NCBI RefSeq assembly: GCF_016466415.2
Contig: NZ_CP066771.1
Span: forward strand, 806,001 to 870,000
Length of the DNA stretch: 64,000 nucleotides
Direction of reading: 5' to 3'
Source: Ralstonia pickettii
Lineage (GTDB): Bacteria > Pseudomonadota > Gammaproteobacteria > Burkholderiales > Burkholderiaceae
Made by a program: the position numbers and the translations under genes. Each line of letters opens with the position of its first letter. Within the stretch, counting starts at the first letter, position 1. This document shows positions 38,506 through 47,785 of the stretch, one piece after another. The notes under the pieces are model-generated. The model saw nothing but the letters and a program-made list of their open reading frames with translations. It did not search any database and was not told the DNA's origin.

Positions 38506-39630
38506 ATGTCCGACCGCCGCGTCCCCCGCAAGGGACGCGGTGCCACATCCAGTCTGCAAGGCCGCTTCGAGCGCGACGAACGCACGCGCGTCGATGACGG
38601 CTGGCAACCGCTTGTCGGGCATCTCGATCCGGATGAGGCGCCGCCGCGCATCGAGACCAGCGTCTCCATCGAGCGGGCGCGCTCGATCCTCAGCCACAAC
38701 CAGTCGCCGGATATTCCGTTTGGGGTGTCGCTCAATCCGTATCGCGGGTGTGAGCATGGTTGCGTGTATTGCTTTGCGCGGCCGACGCATGCGTATCTGG
38801 ACTTATCGCCGGGACTCGATTTCGAGACCAGGCTGTTCGCCAAGACCAATGCCGCCGAGGTGCTGCGCGAAACGCTGGCCAAGCCAGGCTACCGCTGCGA
38901 GGCAATAGCGCTGGGCGTGAATACCGATGCATATCAACCGATTGAGCGCGAGTTGCGCATCACACGCGACGTGCTGCAGGTGCTGCACGATTGCGATCAC
39001 CCCGTCGGGCTGATCACCAAGTCGACACTGATTGAGCGCGACATCGATCTGCTCGCCACGATGGCGGCGAAGAACCTTGTCGTAGCCGCCGTCACCCTCA
39101 CCACGCTCGACGCTGATCTGGCGCGCAAGCTGGAGCCCCGCGCTGCCACGCCATCGCGCCGCCTGCGCACGATTCGCACGCTGGCCGAGGCCGGTATTCC
39201 GGTGGGTGTCAGCGTCGCTCCAATGATCCCCTTTGTTACCGACGACCACATGGAGCAGATCCTGGAAGCCGCGCGCGAGGCGGGCGCCACGTACGCGAGC
39301 TACATCGTGCTGCGCTTGCCGAACGAGCTGAACGCGGTGTTCCAGGATTGGCTGATGGCGCATTTCCCCGACCGCGCGCAACGCGTGATGAACCGCATCC
39401 GCGATCTGCACGGCGGGCAAGACTACAAGGCGGATTTCGCCACGCGCATGCGCGGCACCGGCATTTGGGCCGATTTGTTGCGGCAGCGTTTCTACAAGGC
39501 CGCAGACAGGCTCGGCTTCAGCTACCACCGCTACAACGAACGGGTGCTCGACACCTCGCAGTTCAAGCCGCCCGCGCGTGCCATCAAACCGCGAAAACCG
39601 ACTGACGAGCGCCAGGGCAGCTTGTTTTGA
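38506..39630 (+). CDS. PA0069-family radical SAM protein
   Basis: 374 aa. The radical SAM cluster motif is C-x3-C-x2-C in YRGCEHGCVYCFARPTHAY, preceded by SPDIPFGVSLNPYRG. The core continues with LGVNTDAYQPIE, LITKSTLIERDIDLL, and VSVAPMIPFVTDDHME. The family (PA0069, Rv2578c-like) is widespread and is related in sequence to spore photoproduct lyase, but its reaction is unknown. An in-frame GTG at 38497 is an alternative start. The stop codon abuts, with zero gap, the stop of the convergent TM2 gene. Confidence 0.9.
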   Translation: MSDRRVPRKGRGATSSLQGRFERDERTRVDDGWQPLVGHLDPDEAPPRIETSVSIERARSILSHNQSPDIPFGVSLNPYRGCEHGCVYCFARPTHAYLDLSPGLDFETRLFAKTNAAEVLRETLAKPGYRCEAIALGVNTDAYQPIERELRITRDVLQVLHDCDHPVGLITKSTLIERDIDLLATMAAKNLVVAAVTLTTLDADLARKLEPRAATPSRRLRTIRTLAEAGIPVGVSVAPMIPFVTDDHMEQILEAAREAGATYASYIVLRLPNELNAVFQDWLMAHFPDRAQRVMNRIRDLHGGQDYKADFATRMRGTGIWADLLRQRFYKAADRLGFSYHRYNERVLDTSQFKPPARAIKPRKPTDERQGSLF

Positions 39631-40086
39631 CTACTGCGACAGTTCTTTCGCTGCCTGCACCTGCGTTTCGAAATAGGTCTGAAAGGTGATGGCGAGGCCC
39701 GCCATGAGCAGGCCCGTGCCGATCATCAGCGTGAGAATGCTCAGCAGTACGACAGGCCAGCCCGAATGTGTGGGCGTGCCGTCGGGATTGAATTGAGCGT
39801 CCCATTTTTCGTCGGGGCGCAAACCGTAGACGAGCGCAGACAGATAGCCCGCCAACACGGAAGCCCCGCCGATCATCGCGCAGACCCAGCCCGGGACGCT
39901 CGCCCGCTGGGTGGACCACAGCAGCGCCACGCCAATCACACCGAGCACCATGGCAAGCACTTGCGACCACGCCCAGAAGTCGCGTCCGCCCTTGAGGTAG
40001 AAACGATGCGCGCCCACGCTTCCGAACAGGAAGGCGAGCAGCACGGTCAGCAGCTTGGATTTTTTTTGAAGAGCGGTCGTAGGCAT
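39631..40086 (-). CDS. TM2-domain membrane protein
   Basis: 151 aa. A basic N-terminus (TTALQKKSK) leads into the TM2 hairpin LLAFLFGSVGAHRFYLKGGRDFWAW with the DRF-like HRFYLG motif. Two further hydrophobic segments (about 48-90) and a C-terminal helix (about 117-140) follow, giving about five helices. TM2 proteins have no defined biochemical role. The start MPTTALQ at 40086 is preferred over the open frame to 40140. No ribosomal or operon partner is seen. Confidence 0.75.
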   Translation of the reverse strand: MPTTALQKKSKLLTVLLAFLFGSVGAHRFYLKGGRDFWAWSQVLAMVLGVIGVALLWSTQRASVPGWVCAMIGGASVLAGYLSALVYGLRPDEKWDAQFNPDGTPTHSGWPVVLLSILTLMIGTGLLMAGLAITFQTYFETQVQAAKELSQ

Positions 40087-40273
40087 AGCGGGCGGTGAAC
40101 ACACGGCGAGACACAGCGCCGCGCATTCTACGCCCAACATCCACCACGGCGCAGCCCAGTGGCGGCGCCGGGAGCGCGTCCTAAAGACGCATCAGCAACG
40201 GGGAGAAGAGGCCGTCAGTTCGGCCGGATGCGCACAACGCTGCTCGACGCTTGCGGCAGGTGGGGCAGGATCA

Positions 40274-40453
40274 CTAAATCGGAACCGGACGCAGCGACGG
40301 CACGCTCATAGAAATCGTCGTCGATTCCTGCTGCGGCGCCCGATGGTGGGATGCTGCTTCACCGTAGAGCAGGTGAGCCAGCATCAGCATGAATGCCGTG
40401 GTCCAGACCAGACCGAGGATAAGCCGCACATGGCGGTGGAGAGGAAATGACAT
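40274..40453 (-). CDS. Small single-pass membrane protein, 59 aa (unrecognised)
   Basis: An ATG at 40453 opens a 59-codon frame to a TAG at 40276-40274. AGGTG lies about 8 nt upstream. The sequence has a short basic start (MSFPLHRHVR), one hydrophobic helix (LILGLVWTTAFMLMLAHLLY, residues 11-30) and a polar Ser/Pro/Gln-rich tail. The composition is that of a bitopic small membrane protein with an outside or periplasmic tail. No family is recognised. It lies between two other minus-strand genes (TM2 downstream, an exported 129-aa protein upstream). Confidence 0.5.
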   Translation of the reverse strand: MSFPLHRHVRLILGLVWTTAFMLMLAHLLYGEAASHHRAPQQESTTISMSVPSLRPVPI

Positions 40454-40577
40454 TGGAGCACCTGTTGTCGTTGTGATGGGTGTGATGGCACCGTCGCTTC
40501 AAACGTATGCGTGCCACCCGATACGACCCAGGCGTCCCGGCCAAGTTCCGGGATGTGAAATGGGACGGCGACTCAGC

Positions 40578-40967
40578 TCAACCGCGGCGGGAGCCGTGCC
40601 AGTTCCCCTGATCGCCGTTCCCGCGTTCCTGGCGCATACGTTCCTGTTGCTGCCAGTCCCCACGGCCGCCGCCGTCGCGGGGCTGAATCCGACCGTTCAG
40701 GCGGTCATCAGCGCGGGCGCGCGCTTCCATCCGCTCCATCTGCGCGCGGATACGGGCGGCCTGTTCGCCTCGGCTGTCCGCGAAGAGTTGCGCCACCAGC
40801 GGGCGCGCCCGCGGCATGGTCTGTGCCGCTTGCGTCCATGTGGGCATGGTGGATTCTGCAAAGGCGGCGGCGGTTTGACGCCCCGTTGCGTTGGCAGCCA
40901 CAGCGCCCGCAGAGGCGACGATCAGAACGCCTGCCGCGAAGGTGCGAAGCAATGCACGGATCGGCAT
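40578..40967 (-). CDS. Exported hypothetical protein with Arg/Gln/Gly-rich tail
   Basis: 129 aa from the ATG at 40967, which has AGGAGAT 6 nt upstream. A signal peptide (IRALLRTFAAGVLIVASAGAVAANA) is followed by a helical segment (AFAESTMPTWTQAAQTMPRAR..) with repeated Arg/Ala/Gln and a C-terminal GGGRGDWQQQERMRQERGNGDQGNW low-complexity tail. No known domain is recognised; it resembles small periplasmic stress or envelope proteins in length and layout only. The longer frame to 41063 lacks a signal at its start and is rejected. Confidence 0.6.
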   Translation of the reverse strand: MPIRALLRTFAAGVLIVASAGAVAANATGRQTAAAFAESTMPTWTQAAQTMPRARPLVAQLFADSRGEQAARIRAQMERMEARARADDRLNGRIQPRDGGGRGDWQQQERMRQERGNGDQGNWHGSRRG

Positions 40968-41160
40968 GGCTATCTCCTGTCGGGCAAGAACTCGAAAGCG
41001 CGACGCGCCGCGTGCTTCTGGCAGTTGAGAGAGAGATCGACAGCGCGTGTTCATGCCTGTCAATGTAAGGCTTCACTCATCGGGCATCCACTGTCCGAAC
41101 GTTACCCATGTAACGAGATGTTTCGTGCACGCTTTGCCCGAGCGGTGGGCGACGCAAAGA

Positions 41161-42354
41161 TCATTTCCCGGTGTAGTGGATGCGATACACCGCGCCCGCC
41201 AAGTCGTCTGAGACCAGCAGGCTGCCGTCCGGTGCCACGAGCACATCTGCGGGGCGTCCCCAGGCTCTCTCGCCTTGCAGCCAGCCCTGGGCGAACGGCT
41301 CCTGCTTCGTGACATTGCCGGCGGCGTCCAGAACGACGCGCACGACGCGGTAGCCCACCTTTGACGATCGGTTCCACGAACCATGCTCCGCAATGAAGAC
41401 ATTGTTTCGGTATTCCGGCGGAAAGCTGCTGCCCGTATAAAAGCGCATGCCTAATGCCGCTACGTGGGCTCCCAGCTTCGCGGCCGGTGGTGTGTAGTCT
41501 GAGCACGGATGTCCGGCACCGAACTCAGGGTCCGGAATGTCGCCGGCGTGGCAGAACGGATAGCCAAAGTGCGGATTGGGCTTGGTGATGCGGTTCAGTT
41601 CGTCGTCTGGCACGTCGTCACCCATGAGATCGCGGCCGTTGTCGGTGAACCACAATTCGTGCGTGCTCGGGTGCCAGTCGAAGCCGACCGTATTGCGGAT
41701 GCCGCGCGCCACGAGTTCCAGTCTGCTTCCATCGGCGTTCATGCGCATGAGGTTGGCGTACCGGTTCTCATCGGGGCGGCATATGTTGCAAGGTGCGCCC
41801 ACCGGCACATACAGCTTGCCGTCCGGCCCGAACGCAATGAATTTCCACCCGTGATGCGTTTCCGTCGGCAGCTTGTCGTTGACGATCACCGGGTCCGGCG
41901 GATTACCGAGCCGGCTGTCAATGCCGTCGATCCTCAGCACGCGTGAAACGGCCGACACATAAAGGTTGCCGTCACGCCATGCCACGCCCACCGGCAATTG
42001 CAGCCCAGACGCGACCACATGGATCGGCGCATCCGGCGTTTGCAACGACATCGCGTACACCTTGCCCGCGCGGCTGCCTACATAAAGAATGCCGGCTGGA
42101 GAGAGTGCCATTTCGCGGGCTGCTGGCATTGCGTCGGTCAGCACTTCGACATGGAAACCCGGCGGTACCCGCACTGACTCGACGGGCAGCTTTGCGAGCG
42201 CTGCCGGCCCCGCGCCAAGCCAAGCGGCGAGCACAACCGCCGGCCACAAGCATCGTCCCCGCAAGGCGCGCCAACGGCTACATCGTTTGGATACGCCTAA
42301 GTGTTTGTTTGGTCGGAGAAATTGCGCTATACTTGCGCGTTTCTCTGTACGCAT
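41161..42354 (-). CDS. Glucose/sorbosone dehydrogenase-like beta-propeller protein (exported, possibly PQQ-dependent)
   Basis: About 397 aa from an ATG at 42354. A signal-like helix ([20 protein letters not shown]) is followed by a six-bladed propeller: [90 protein letters not shown], and a C-terminal [28 protein letters not shown] blade. The family is GSDH/sorbosone dehydrogenase; cofactor and substrate are unproven. The N-terminus is uncertain: ATGs at 42381 and 42354 lie over the rpsP promoter, and a TTG at 42264 would start just before the signal helix. Confidence 0.8.
   Translation of the reverse strand: MRTEKRASIAQFLRPNKHLGVSKRCSRWRALRGRCLWPAVVLAAWLGAGPAALAKLPVESVRVPPGFHVEVLTDAMPAAREMALSPAGILYVGSRAGKVYAMSLQTPDAPIHVVASGLQLPVGVAWRDGNLYVSAVSRVLRIDGIDSRLGNPPDPVIVNDKLPTETHHGWKFIAFGPDGKLYVPVGAPCNICRPDENRYANLMRMNADGSRLELVARGIRNTVGFDWHPSTHELWFTDNGRDLMGDDVPDDELNRITKPNPHFGYPFCHAGDIPDPEFGAGHPCSDYTPPAAKLGAHVAALGMRFYTGSSFPPEYRNNVFIAEHGSWNRSSKVGYRVVRVVLDAAGNVTKQEPFAQGWLQGERAWGRPADVLVAPDGSLLVSDDLAGAVYRIHYTGK
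42305..42333 (+). promoter_or_regulatory. rpsP operon promoter
   Basis: TTGTTT, 17-bp spacer, TATACT, 47 bp before the rpsP ATG. A good sigma-70 match placed inside the 5' end of the divergent dehydrogenase frame. Confidence 0.65.
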
Positions 42355-42379
42355 ATCCAGTTTTTCAAGGAAAAGATCC

Positions 42380-42634
42380 ATGGTCGTGATCCGTCTGGCC
42401 CGCGGTGGCTCCAAGAAGCGCCCGTTCTTCAATATCGTTGCGACCGACTCGCGTAACCGCCGTGATGGCCGTTTCATCGAGCGCGTCGGTTTCTACAACC
42501 CGCTCGCCGGTGAAGGCGAAGAAGGTCTGCGCATCGTGCAAGACCGCCTGACCTACTGGGAAGGCGTGGGCGCACAGCTGTCGCCGACGGTTGCCCGTCT
42601 GGTGAAGCAAGGCGCCAAGAAGGCGGCTGCCTAA
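42380..42634 (+). CDS. rpsP: 30S ribosomal protein S16
   Basis: 84 aa. The complete S16 sequence pattern [25 protein letters not shown]-type start, [10 protein letters not shown], and [19 protein letters not shown] is present. It is a primary 30S assembly protein. AAGGAAAAG precedes the ATG. It is first in rpsP-rimM-trmD-rplS, an operon conserved across proteobacteria. Confidence 0.98.
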   Translation: MVVIRLARGGSKKRPFFNIVATDSRNRRDGRFIERVGFYNPLAGEGEEGLRIVQDRLTYWEGVGAQLSPTVARLVKQGAKKAAA

Positions 42635-42680
42635 GTTTTAGCATGCGTCGATCGACGGTGCCGTCCGAGCACTTCCTGCT

Positions 42681-43322
42681 GTGACGCGCGCCGCATCGAC
42701 ACGGCCCGGTCCTGTGGCTGCTGCAACGCAGGCAACCTCGCAAAAGGTTGCCGAACGGCTGCAAGCCATGCGCCCGGGCACGGGCACCAACCCGACGCTC
42801 CCCGACGATCTCGTCGAGGTGGGTTATGTGGGTGGGGCCTACGGTATTCGCGGCTGGATCAAGGTCCAGTTGCACGGCGACGCCGACGCGCTGCTGAATG
42901 CCCGTACCTGGTGGCTCAAGCCGGCTGCTGGCGCACTGGCAACGTCAGCGGACTGGCGGGTGTTTCCCGTTGGCACGTCGCGTGAGCATAGCGGCACGGT
43001 GGTGGCGGGTTCGCCTGCCGCACCCGATCGCAATGTCGCCGAAGCTCTGCGCGGCTATGCCGTGTGGGTCAGCCGGGCCGACTTTCCCGAGCCTGACGAT
43101 GACGAGTTCTACTGGGTCGACCTGATCGGCGCCACGGTTGTCAACGAGCAGCAGGAAACGCTTGGCACGGTGGGTGGCCTGATCGACAACGGTGCGCATC
43201 AAATCCTGCGTGTCGTTGGTGAGGGCGAGGTCGAGCGGCTGGTGCCGTTTGTCGAGGTTTACGTGAAGTCGGTGGATGTGGCAGGCAAGCGCATCGTCGT
43301 CGACTGGGGTCTGGATTACTGA
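42681..43322 (+). CDS. rimM: Ribosome maturation factor RimM
   Basis: 213 aa. The RimM N-domain begins [22 protein letters not shown], and the PRC-barrel domain carries [36 protein letters not shown] and [27 protein letters not shown]. It binds S19 and 16S rRNA helices 31/33 during 30S assembly. The GTG at 42681 gives a 40-residue basic, disordered extension; an internal ATG at 42768 is possible. It ends 23 bp before trmD. Confidence 0.94.
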   Translation: MTRAASTRPGPVAAATQATSQKVAERLQAMRPGTGTNPTLPDDLVEVGYVGGAYGIRGWIKVQLHGDADALLNARTWWLKPAAGALATSADWRVFPVGTSREHSGTVVAGSPAAPDRNVAEALRGYAVWVSRADFPEPDDDEFYWVDLIGATVVNEQQETLGTVGGLIDNGAHQILRVVGEGEVERLVPFVEVYVKSVDVAGKRIVVDWGLDY

Positions 43323-43345
43323 ACATGCGGCCGGAGAATTCGGCG

Positions 43346-44134
43346 ATGCAGTTCGACGTCGTCTCGCTGTTTCCGGATATGTTCCGGGCGCTGACGGACT
43401 GGGGTATCACCAGCCGCGCAGTCAAACAGCAGGTGTACACGTTGCGCACCTGGAACCCGCGCGATTTCACGACGGACAACTACCGTACCGTGGACGACCG
43501 CCCTTATGGCGGTGGTCCAGGCATGGTGATGTTGGCCAAGCCGCTGGAAGCTGCACTGGACGCGATTCGCCAGGCGCAAGCGCCGGCGGCGTCGCATGTG
43601 GTGCTGCTGTCGCCGCAAGGCAAGCCGCTCACGCACAAGCGGGTGATGGAGCTGGCGCAGCTGCCGGCACTCACGTTGCTGTGTGGGCGCTACGAAGCGA
43701 TCGATCAACGCTTGGTCGACCGTCGCGTTGATGAGGAAATCAGCCTTGGCGATTTTGTCCTCTCCGGCGGCGAGATTGCGGCGATGGCGATCATCGACGC
43801 GGTAGTGCGACAGTTGCCTGGCGTGCTGGGCGATGCGCAATCGGCAGTGCAAGACAGCTTCGTCAACGGTCTGCTCGACTGCCCGCACTACACGCGGCCG
43901 GAAGAGTACGAAGGTGTGCGTGTGCCCGATGTGCTGCTGGGTGGCCATCACGCCGAGATCGAGAAGTGGCGCCGCCAGCAGGCGCTGATGAACACAATGC
44001 GCAAGCGGCCCGATCTCATCGAGGCGGCGCGCAAGCAGGGTTTGTTGTCCCGCAGCGATGAGGTTTTCCTCGCTGCCGCGGCGATAACGGCAAAGGGGTC
44101 AGAGGCTTCCGTCCCGGAAGGCTCGGCCAAGTGA
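43346..44134 (+). CDS. trmD: tRNA (guanine-N1-)-methyltransferase
   Basis: 262 aa. A SPOUT methyltransferase with [13 protein letters not shown] at the start, [17 protein letters not shown], the trefoil-knot SAM site [28 protein letters not shown], and a C-domain ending in [14 protein letters not shown]. It makes m1G37 in tRNAs read at CNN/GGN codons and so prevents +1 frameshifting. The start at 43346 is preferred because GGAGA lies 8 nt upstream; the in-frame ATG at 43325 has none. Confidence 0.97.
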
Positions 44135-44207
44135 AGTTCCCATCCTCTACCGGGGCCGCGGTCTACCGACTGGGCAAAACGCCGGCATGATGGTCAAGGA
44201 GAAAAAG

Positions 44208-44594
44208 ATGAATCTCATCGAGCAAATCGAGCAGGAAGAAATCAAGCGACTGACGGCCAACAAGACGATCCCCCCGTTCGCCCCTGGCGACACTGTGATC
44301 GTCAACGTGAACGTCGTTGAAGGCACCCGCAAGCGTGTGCAGGCGTATGAAGGCGTCGTGATTGCCAAGCGCAATCGTGGCCTGAACTCGTCGTTCATCG
44401 TTCGCAAGATCTCTTCTGGCGAAGGCGTGGAGCGTACGTTCCAGCTGTACTCGCCGCTGCTTGCCAGCATCGAAGTGAAGCGTCGCGGTGATGTGCGCCG
44501 TGCGAAGCTGTACTACCTGCGCCAACGCTCGGGCAAGTCGGCACGCATCAAGGAGAAGCTGACCTTCAAGCGCAAGGAAGCCGCTGCGGAGTAA
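44208..44594 (+). CDS. rplS: 50S ribosomal protein L19
   Basis: 128 aa. L19 hallmarks include [26 protein letters not shown]-type beta core, [28 protein letters not shown], and [22 protein letters not shown] at the end. It sits at the 30S-50S interface. The ATG at 44208 follows AAGGAGAAAAAG; an upstream ATG at 44187 lacks a ribosome-binding site. Last gene of its operon, followed by a terminator. Confidence 0.98.
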
Positions 44595-44609
44595 TCTGCG
44601 CGCGTTGCG

Positions 44610-44635
44610 AAAAGGCACCTTCGGGTGCCTTTTTT
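44610..44635 (+). terminator. Terminator after rplS
   Basis: AAAAGGCACC-TTCG-GGTGCCTTTTTT. A stable UUCG loop with a U-tract. Confidence 0.9.
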
Positions 44636-44700
44636 CTCTTCTGCGGCGGAAGATTGACCCCATCTATTTCTTTCGCCCTCGACTCATTCATTCCCATCGT

Positions 44701-45405
44701 ATGCGCCGTCCCGTGTTCGACCCTGAGCAGTTGCCGGTGGTGCCGACCGAGGCATCCTTGCCGGCGCTCGGGCTCGCGCGGCTGACCGCCGAGTTCGTGC
44801 GCGAGCGGCTGCAGACGCAGCCCGACTGGCAACCGGAACAGACGGATGAATCCCGCCTGATCGACGCTTCGCTCAAGTTGCGCGAGGCGGCGGTGCTGGT
44901 GCCGCTGGTGCAGCGCGAGGCGGGTCTGACGGTGCTGCTGACCCAGCGCAATGCGTCGCTTAGCCAACATGCCGGTCAGGTCAGCTTTCCCGGCGGCGGG
45001 CGTGAAGACTTTGATCGGGACATGGTCGACACGGCGCTGCGCGAGACGATGGAAGAGGTCGGCATCAGTGCGGACCACATCGAGGTGATCGGTCGCTTGC
45101 CGGACTACATCACCGGAACGGGCTTTCATGTGAGCCCGATCGTCGGATTGCTGGCGCCCGATTTCACGCTGCAACCCGACCCAAGTGAAGTGGCCGAGGT
45201 GTTTGAAGTGCCGCTGGCCTTTTTGATGGATCCGGCCAACCACGAAGTGCGCGAGCTGCGGTGGGAAGACCGCGTGCGTCGTTTCTATGCGATGCCTTAC
45301 CGGCGATCTGGGCGATCTGACCAAGCGCCTGACTCTGGCCACCACTTCATCTGGGGCGCGACGGCGGGCATGCTGCGCAACCTGTATCACCTGCTGGCAG
45401 CGTAA
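44701..45405 (+). CDS. NUDIX hydrolase, CoA pyrophosphatase type
   Basis: 234 aa. The Nudix box is GGGREDFDRDMVDTALRETMEEVGI (G-x5-E-x7-REUxEExGU form, about residues 99-123), preceded by LTQRNASLSQHAGQVSFPGG, the NuCoA/UPF0035 signature of CoA diphosphatases (NudL). It probably cleaves CoA to 4'-phosphopantetheine and ADP; this is inferred from the signature. The ATG at 44701 follows the rplS terminator by about 65 bp. Confidence 0.9.
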   Translation: MRRPVFDPEQLPVVPTEASLPALGLARLTAEFVRERLQTQPDWQPEQTDESRLIDASLKLREAAVLVPLVQREAGLTVLLTQRNASLSQHAGQVSFPGGGREDFDRDMVDTALRETMEEVGISADHIEVIGRLPDYITGTGFHVSPIVGLLAPDFTLQPDPSEVAEVFEVPLAFLMDPANHEVRELRWEDRVRRFYAMPYRRSGRSDQAPDSGHHFIWGATAGMLRNLYHLLAA

Positions 45406-45512
45406 CGCTGGCGCGAATATGGGCACCCTGTGCGCTGTTGCGCGCACGCTGTGTGCTATCGTCTTGCACATCGCATTCACCGCGTGATTCACGCCCTCGC
45501 AACGCCCTTCCA

Positions 45513-46454
45513 ATGACTTTTTTCTCCGTACTCTGCGCGCTGATTCTCGAACAGTTCCGTGCGCTCAGCCGGGACAACCCGATCTACGACGTCGTGCGCG
45601 CACTGGCCGCCAGGGCGGAAGAATGGTTCGATACCGGTCATCGTCGCGATGCCGTGCTTGCCTGGTGCGTGGTCACGCTGCCGGCAGTGGTGGTCGTAGC
45701 ACTGGTGCACTACCTGCTGTCGTCAATCAGCCTTGGGCTGGCGTTCCTGTGGAACGTAGTGATGGTGTACTTGACGCTCGGCTTCCGCCAGTTCAGCCAC
45801 TACTTCACCGATATCCACGAGGCCTTGCGCAGCGATGACGTTGTCACCGCGCGCCTGCTGCTGAATGAATGGTCGGGACGCGACACGACCGACATGCCGG
45901 TCAATGAGATCGTCCGTCACACGCTCGAATGCGCGATTGTGGCGGCACATCGACACGTGTTTGGCGTGTTTTTCTGGTTCTTGGTGCCGATTGGGCCGGC
46001 GGGTGTTGTGCTGTATCGCGGCGCTGAATACCTCGCCCGACACTGGAGCGATACGTCCACGGAACGCAGCCCTGCGCTTGGTCTTTTCGCCCGGCAGGCC
46101 TTTTTCATCATCGACTACATCCCCGCGCGTCTCACTGCGATCGGCTTCTCCATCGTCGGCAACTTTGAGGATGCCGTGTACGCGTGGCGCAACCGTGCGG
46201 CCAAGTGGAACGATGAAGTGAATGGCATTCTGCTCGCGGCCGGCGGCGGAGCGCTTGGCGTCCGGCTCGGCACGCCCATTCCGCAACGCGATTCGGCCGA
46301 TAGCATTGCCGATGAGGACGGCGCCTATCCGATGGAAGTAGGGCAGGAGCCGAACGTTCGGACGCTGCAGTCGGCTGTAGGTTTGGTGTGGCGTGCTGTG
46401 GTGCTGTGGATGCTGCTGCTGGCAATGCTGTCGATTGCCGTGTGGCTCGGCTGA
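45513..46454 (+). CDS. CobD/CbiB-family membrane protein
   Basis: 313 aa. It opens with FFSVLCALILEQFRALSRDNPIYDVVRALA and has hydrophobic segments near 55-95, 145-170 and 285-310. The HYFTDIHEALRSDDVVTARLLLNEW and ECAIVAAHRHVFGVFFWFLVPIGPAGVVLYRGAEYLA blocks match the CobD/CbiB (adenosylcobinamide-phosphate synthase) fold. No other cobalamin genes are near, and in Burkholderiales this subgroup is annotated simply as CobD/CbiB family, so a cobalamin role is unproven. Confidence 0.8.
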   Translation: MTFFSVLCALILEQFRALSRDNPIYDVVRALAARAEEWFDTGHRRDAVLAWCVVTLPAVVVVALVHYLLSSISLGLAFLWNVVMVYLTLGFRQFSHYFTDIHEALRSDDVVTARLLLNEWSGRDTTDMPVNEIVRHTLECAIVAAHRHVFGVFFWFLVPIGPAGVVLYRGAEYLARHWSDTSTERSPALGLFARQAFFIIDYIPARLTAIGFSIVGNFEDAVYAWRNRAAKWNDEVNGILLAAGGGALGVRLGTPIPQRDSADSIADEDGAYPMEVGQEPNVRTLQSAVGLVWRAVVLWMLLLAMLSIAVWLG

Positions 46455-46490
46455 TTGGGCACGACACCTAGCCGCTGAAGGATCGTTCAA

Positions 46491-46805
46491 TCAGGCCGCA
46501 TTTTCACGGTCTTTGCCGCAGCGCCAGCACTGGGCGAACTGCGGTTCATGGCTCTCTCCACAATAGGCGCAACGCCATGCCGGGCCGGTCGGCGGGTGCT
46601 GCGCCTGATCGAGCAGCGCGCGGGCCTGCGCTTCCTGCGCGGGGTTCACCAGCCAGACCTGCGCTGCGCAATCCTGCGGCGGAACGTCACCCGCCACACT
46701 GCTCAAGTAGATGTTGCGCAGCTCGGTGCGAATGCCGGCGGCAGACAGCACGTTCTGCCAGTGCGCCGCCATGCCGAGCGATGAACTGCTGATCAGCAAC
46801 TTCAT
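46491..46805 (-). CDS. DUF2007-like protein with C-terminal zinc ribbon
   Basis: 104 aa. The N-terminal half (MKLLISSSSLGMAAHWQNVLSAAGI, then a beta strand with VWLVNPAQEAQARALLDQ) has the alpha/beta layout of DUF2007 putative signal-transducing proteins. The C-terminus carries C-x2-C and C-x2-C pairs (WRCAYCGE.. CWRCGKD), a zinc ribbon. The role is unknown. It is followed upstream on the same strand by rsgA, 32 bp away, suggesting an rsgA-linked operon. Confidence 0.75.
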   Translation of the reverse strand: MKLLISSSSLGMAAHWQNVLSAAGIRTELRNIYLSSVAGDVPPQDCAAQVWLVNPAQEAQARALLDQAQHPPTGPAWRCAYCGESHEPQFAQCWRCGKDRENAA

Positions 46806-46837
46806 CCCAGCCTCCCTTCGAGCGTTTTGCTACGCCG

Positions 46838-47785
46838 TTACCAGGGCTTCTGCTGTTCCGATTCATGCAGCAGTTGCGCGTAAAGCTGGTGCCGGCGTGG
46901 ATCGATCTTGCCTTCGGCCATCGCGCCCAGAATGCCACAGCCGGGTTCCTGCAGGTGCCGGCAGTTATAAAAGCGGCACTCGGTCAGGCGCGGGCGGAAC
47001 TCCGGGAAGGCGCGTTCCAGCATGCCTTCGCTGAGGTGATGCAAGCCGAATTCCTGGAAGCCCGGCGAGTCGATCAGCACGCCGCCCTGGCCCCATTCGG
47101 CGGGGAGGTGATAGAGCCGCGTGAACGTGGTCGTGTGCTTGCCGGAGTCGAGTTTCTCGGAGATCTCGCGCGTTTGCGCATCCACACCCGGAATCAGCAG
47201 ATTCAGCAGCGACGACTTGCCCATACCCGACTGCCCGATCAGGATCGATGCGCGCCCGGCTACGTGCGGTTCGAGCGCGGTATGCGCGGCTTCTGGCGCG
47301 CCGTGCACGGTCAGTTCGACGATGGTGTAGCCCAGGTCCCGATAGAGCGCCAGGCGCGAGCGAGCCGTCTCGAGTCGCGCGGTCAGGTCGATCTTGTTCA
47401 GCAGGATCAGGGGGGTGATGCCGAGGGATTCTGCAGCGACGAGCGCGCGGCCGAGCAGGTCTTCCGAAAAACTCGGCTCGGTGCCGAGCATGATGATGAT
47501 CTGATCCAGATTCGCGGCCAGCACCTTCGATTTGAACTGATCTGAGCGATAGAGCAGGTTGCGGCGCTCGTCCACACGCACCACCACGCCCTGGTCGACG
47601 GCGGTGGTTTCATAGACCACGCGATCGCCGACAGCGCATTCGCTGCGCTTGCCGCGTGGGAAGCATTGCAGGAAACCGCCGCCCTCGCGTTCTACCAGGT
47701 AATGGCGTCCGTGTGCCGCGATGACGAGCCCGTGCTCGCCAGCGGCAGCCTGCTTATGGGCGCGGCCCGGTTTGCCGCGCGTCAT
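46838..47785 (-). CDS. rsgA: Small ribosomal subunit biogenesis GTPase RsgA
   Basis: 315 aa. An N-terminal OB fold ([19 protein letters not shown]) is followed by a circularly permuted GTPase with G4 LNKIDL (129-134) before G1 GQSGMGKSS (184-192) and G3 DSPG. A C-terminal zinc site C-x5-C-x-H-x5-C appears in [14 protein letters not shown]. It acts late in 30S maturation. The ATG at 47785 overlaps the stop of the M48 peptidase gene by 4 bp; the longer upstream frame is only open antisense-like sequence. Confidence 0.96.
   Translation of the reverse strand: MTRGKPGRAHKQAAAGEHGLVIAAHGRHYLVEREGGGFLQCFPRGKRSECAVGDRVVYETTAVDQGVVVRVDERRNLLYRSDQFKSKVLAANLDQIIIMLGTEPSFSEDLLGRALVAAESLGITPLILLNKIDLTARLETARSRLALYRDLGYTIVELTVHGAPEAAHTALEPHVAGRASILIGQSGMGKSSLLNLLIPGVDAQTREISEKLDSGKHTTTFTRLYHLPAEWGQGGVLIDSPGFQEFGLHHLSEGMLERAFPEFRPRLTECRFYNCRHLQEPGCGILGAMAEGKIDPRRHQLYAQLLHESEQQKPW

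Noticed and set aside
38506-39630. Spore photoproduct lyase
   Set aside because: The radical SAM motif and core resemble it, but the organism does not sporulate and the sequence follows the PA0069/Rv2578c family.
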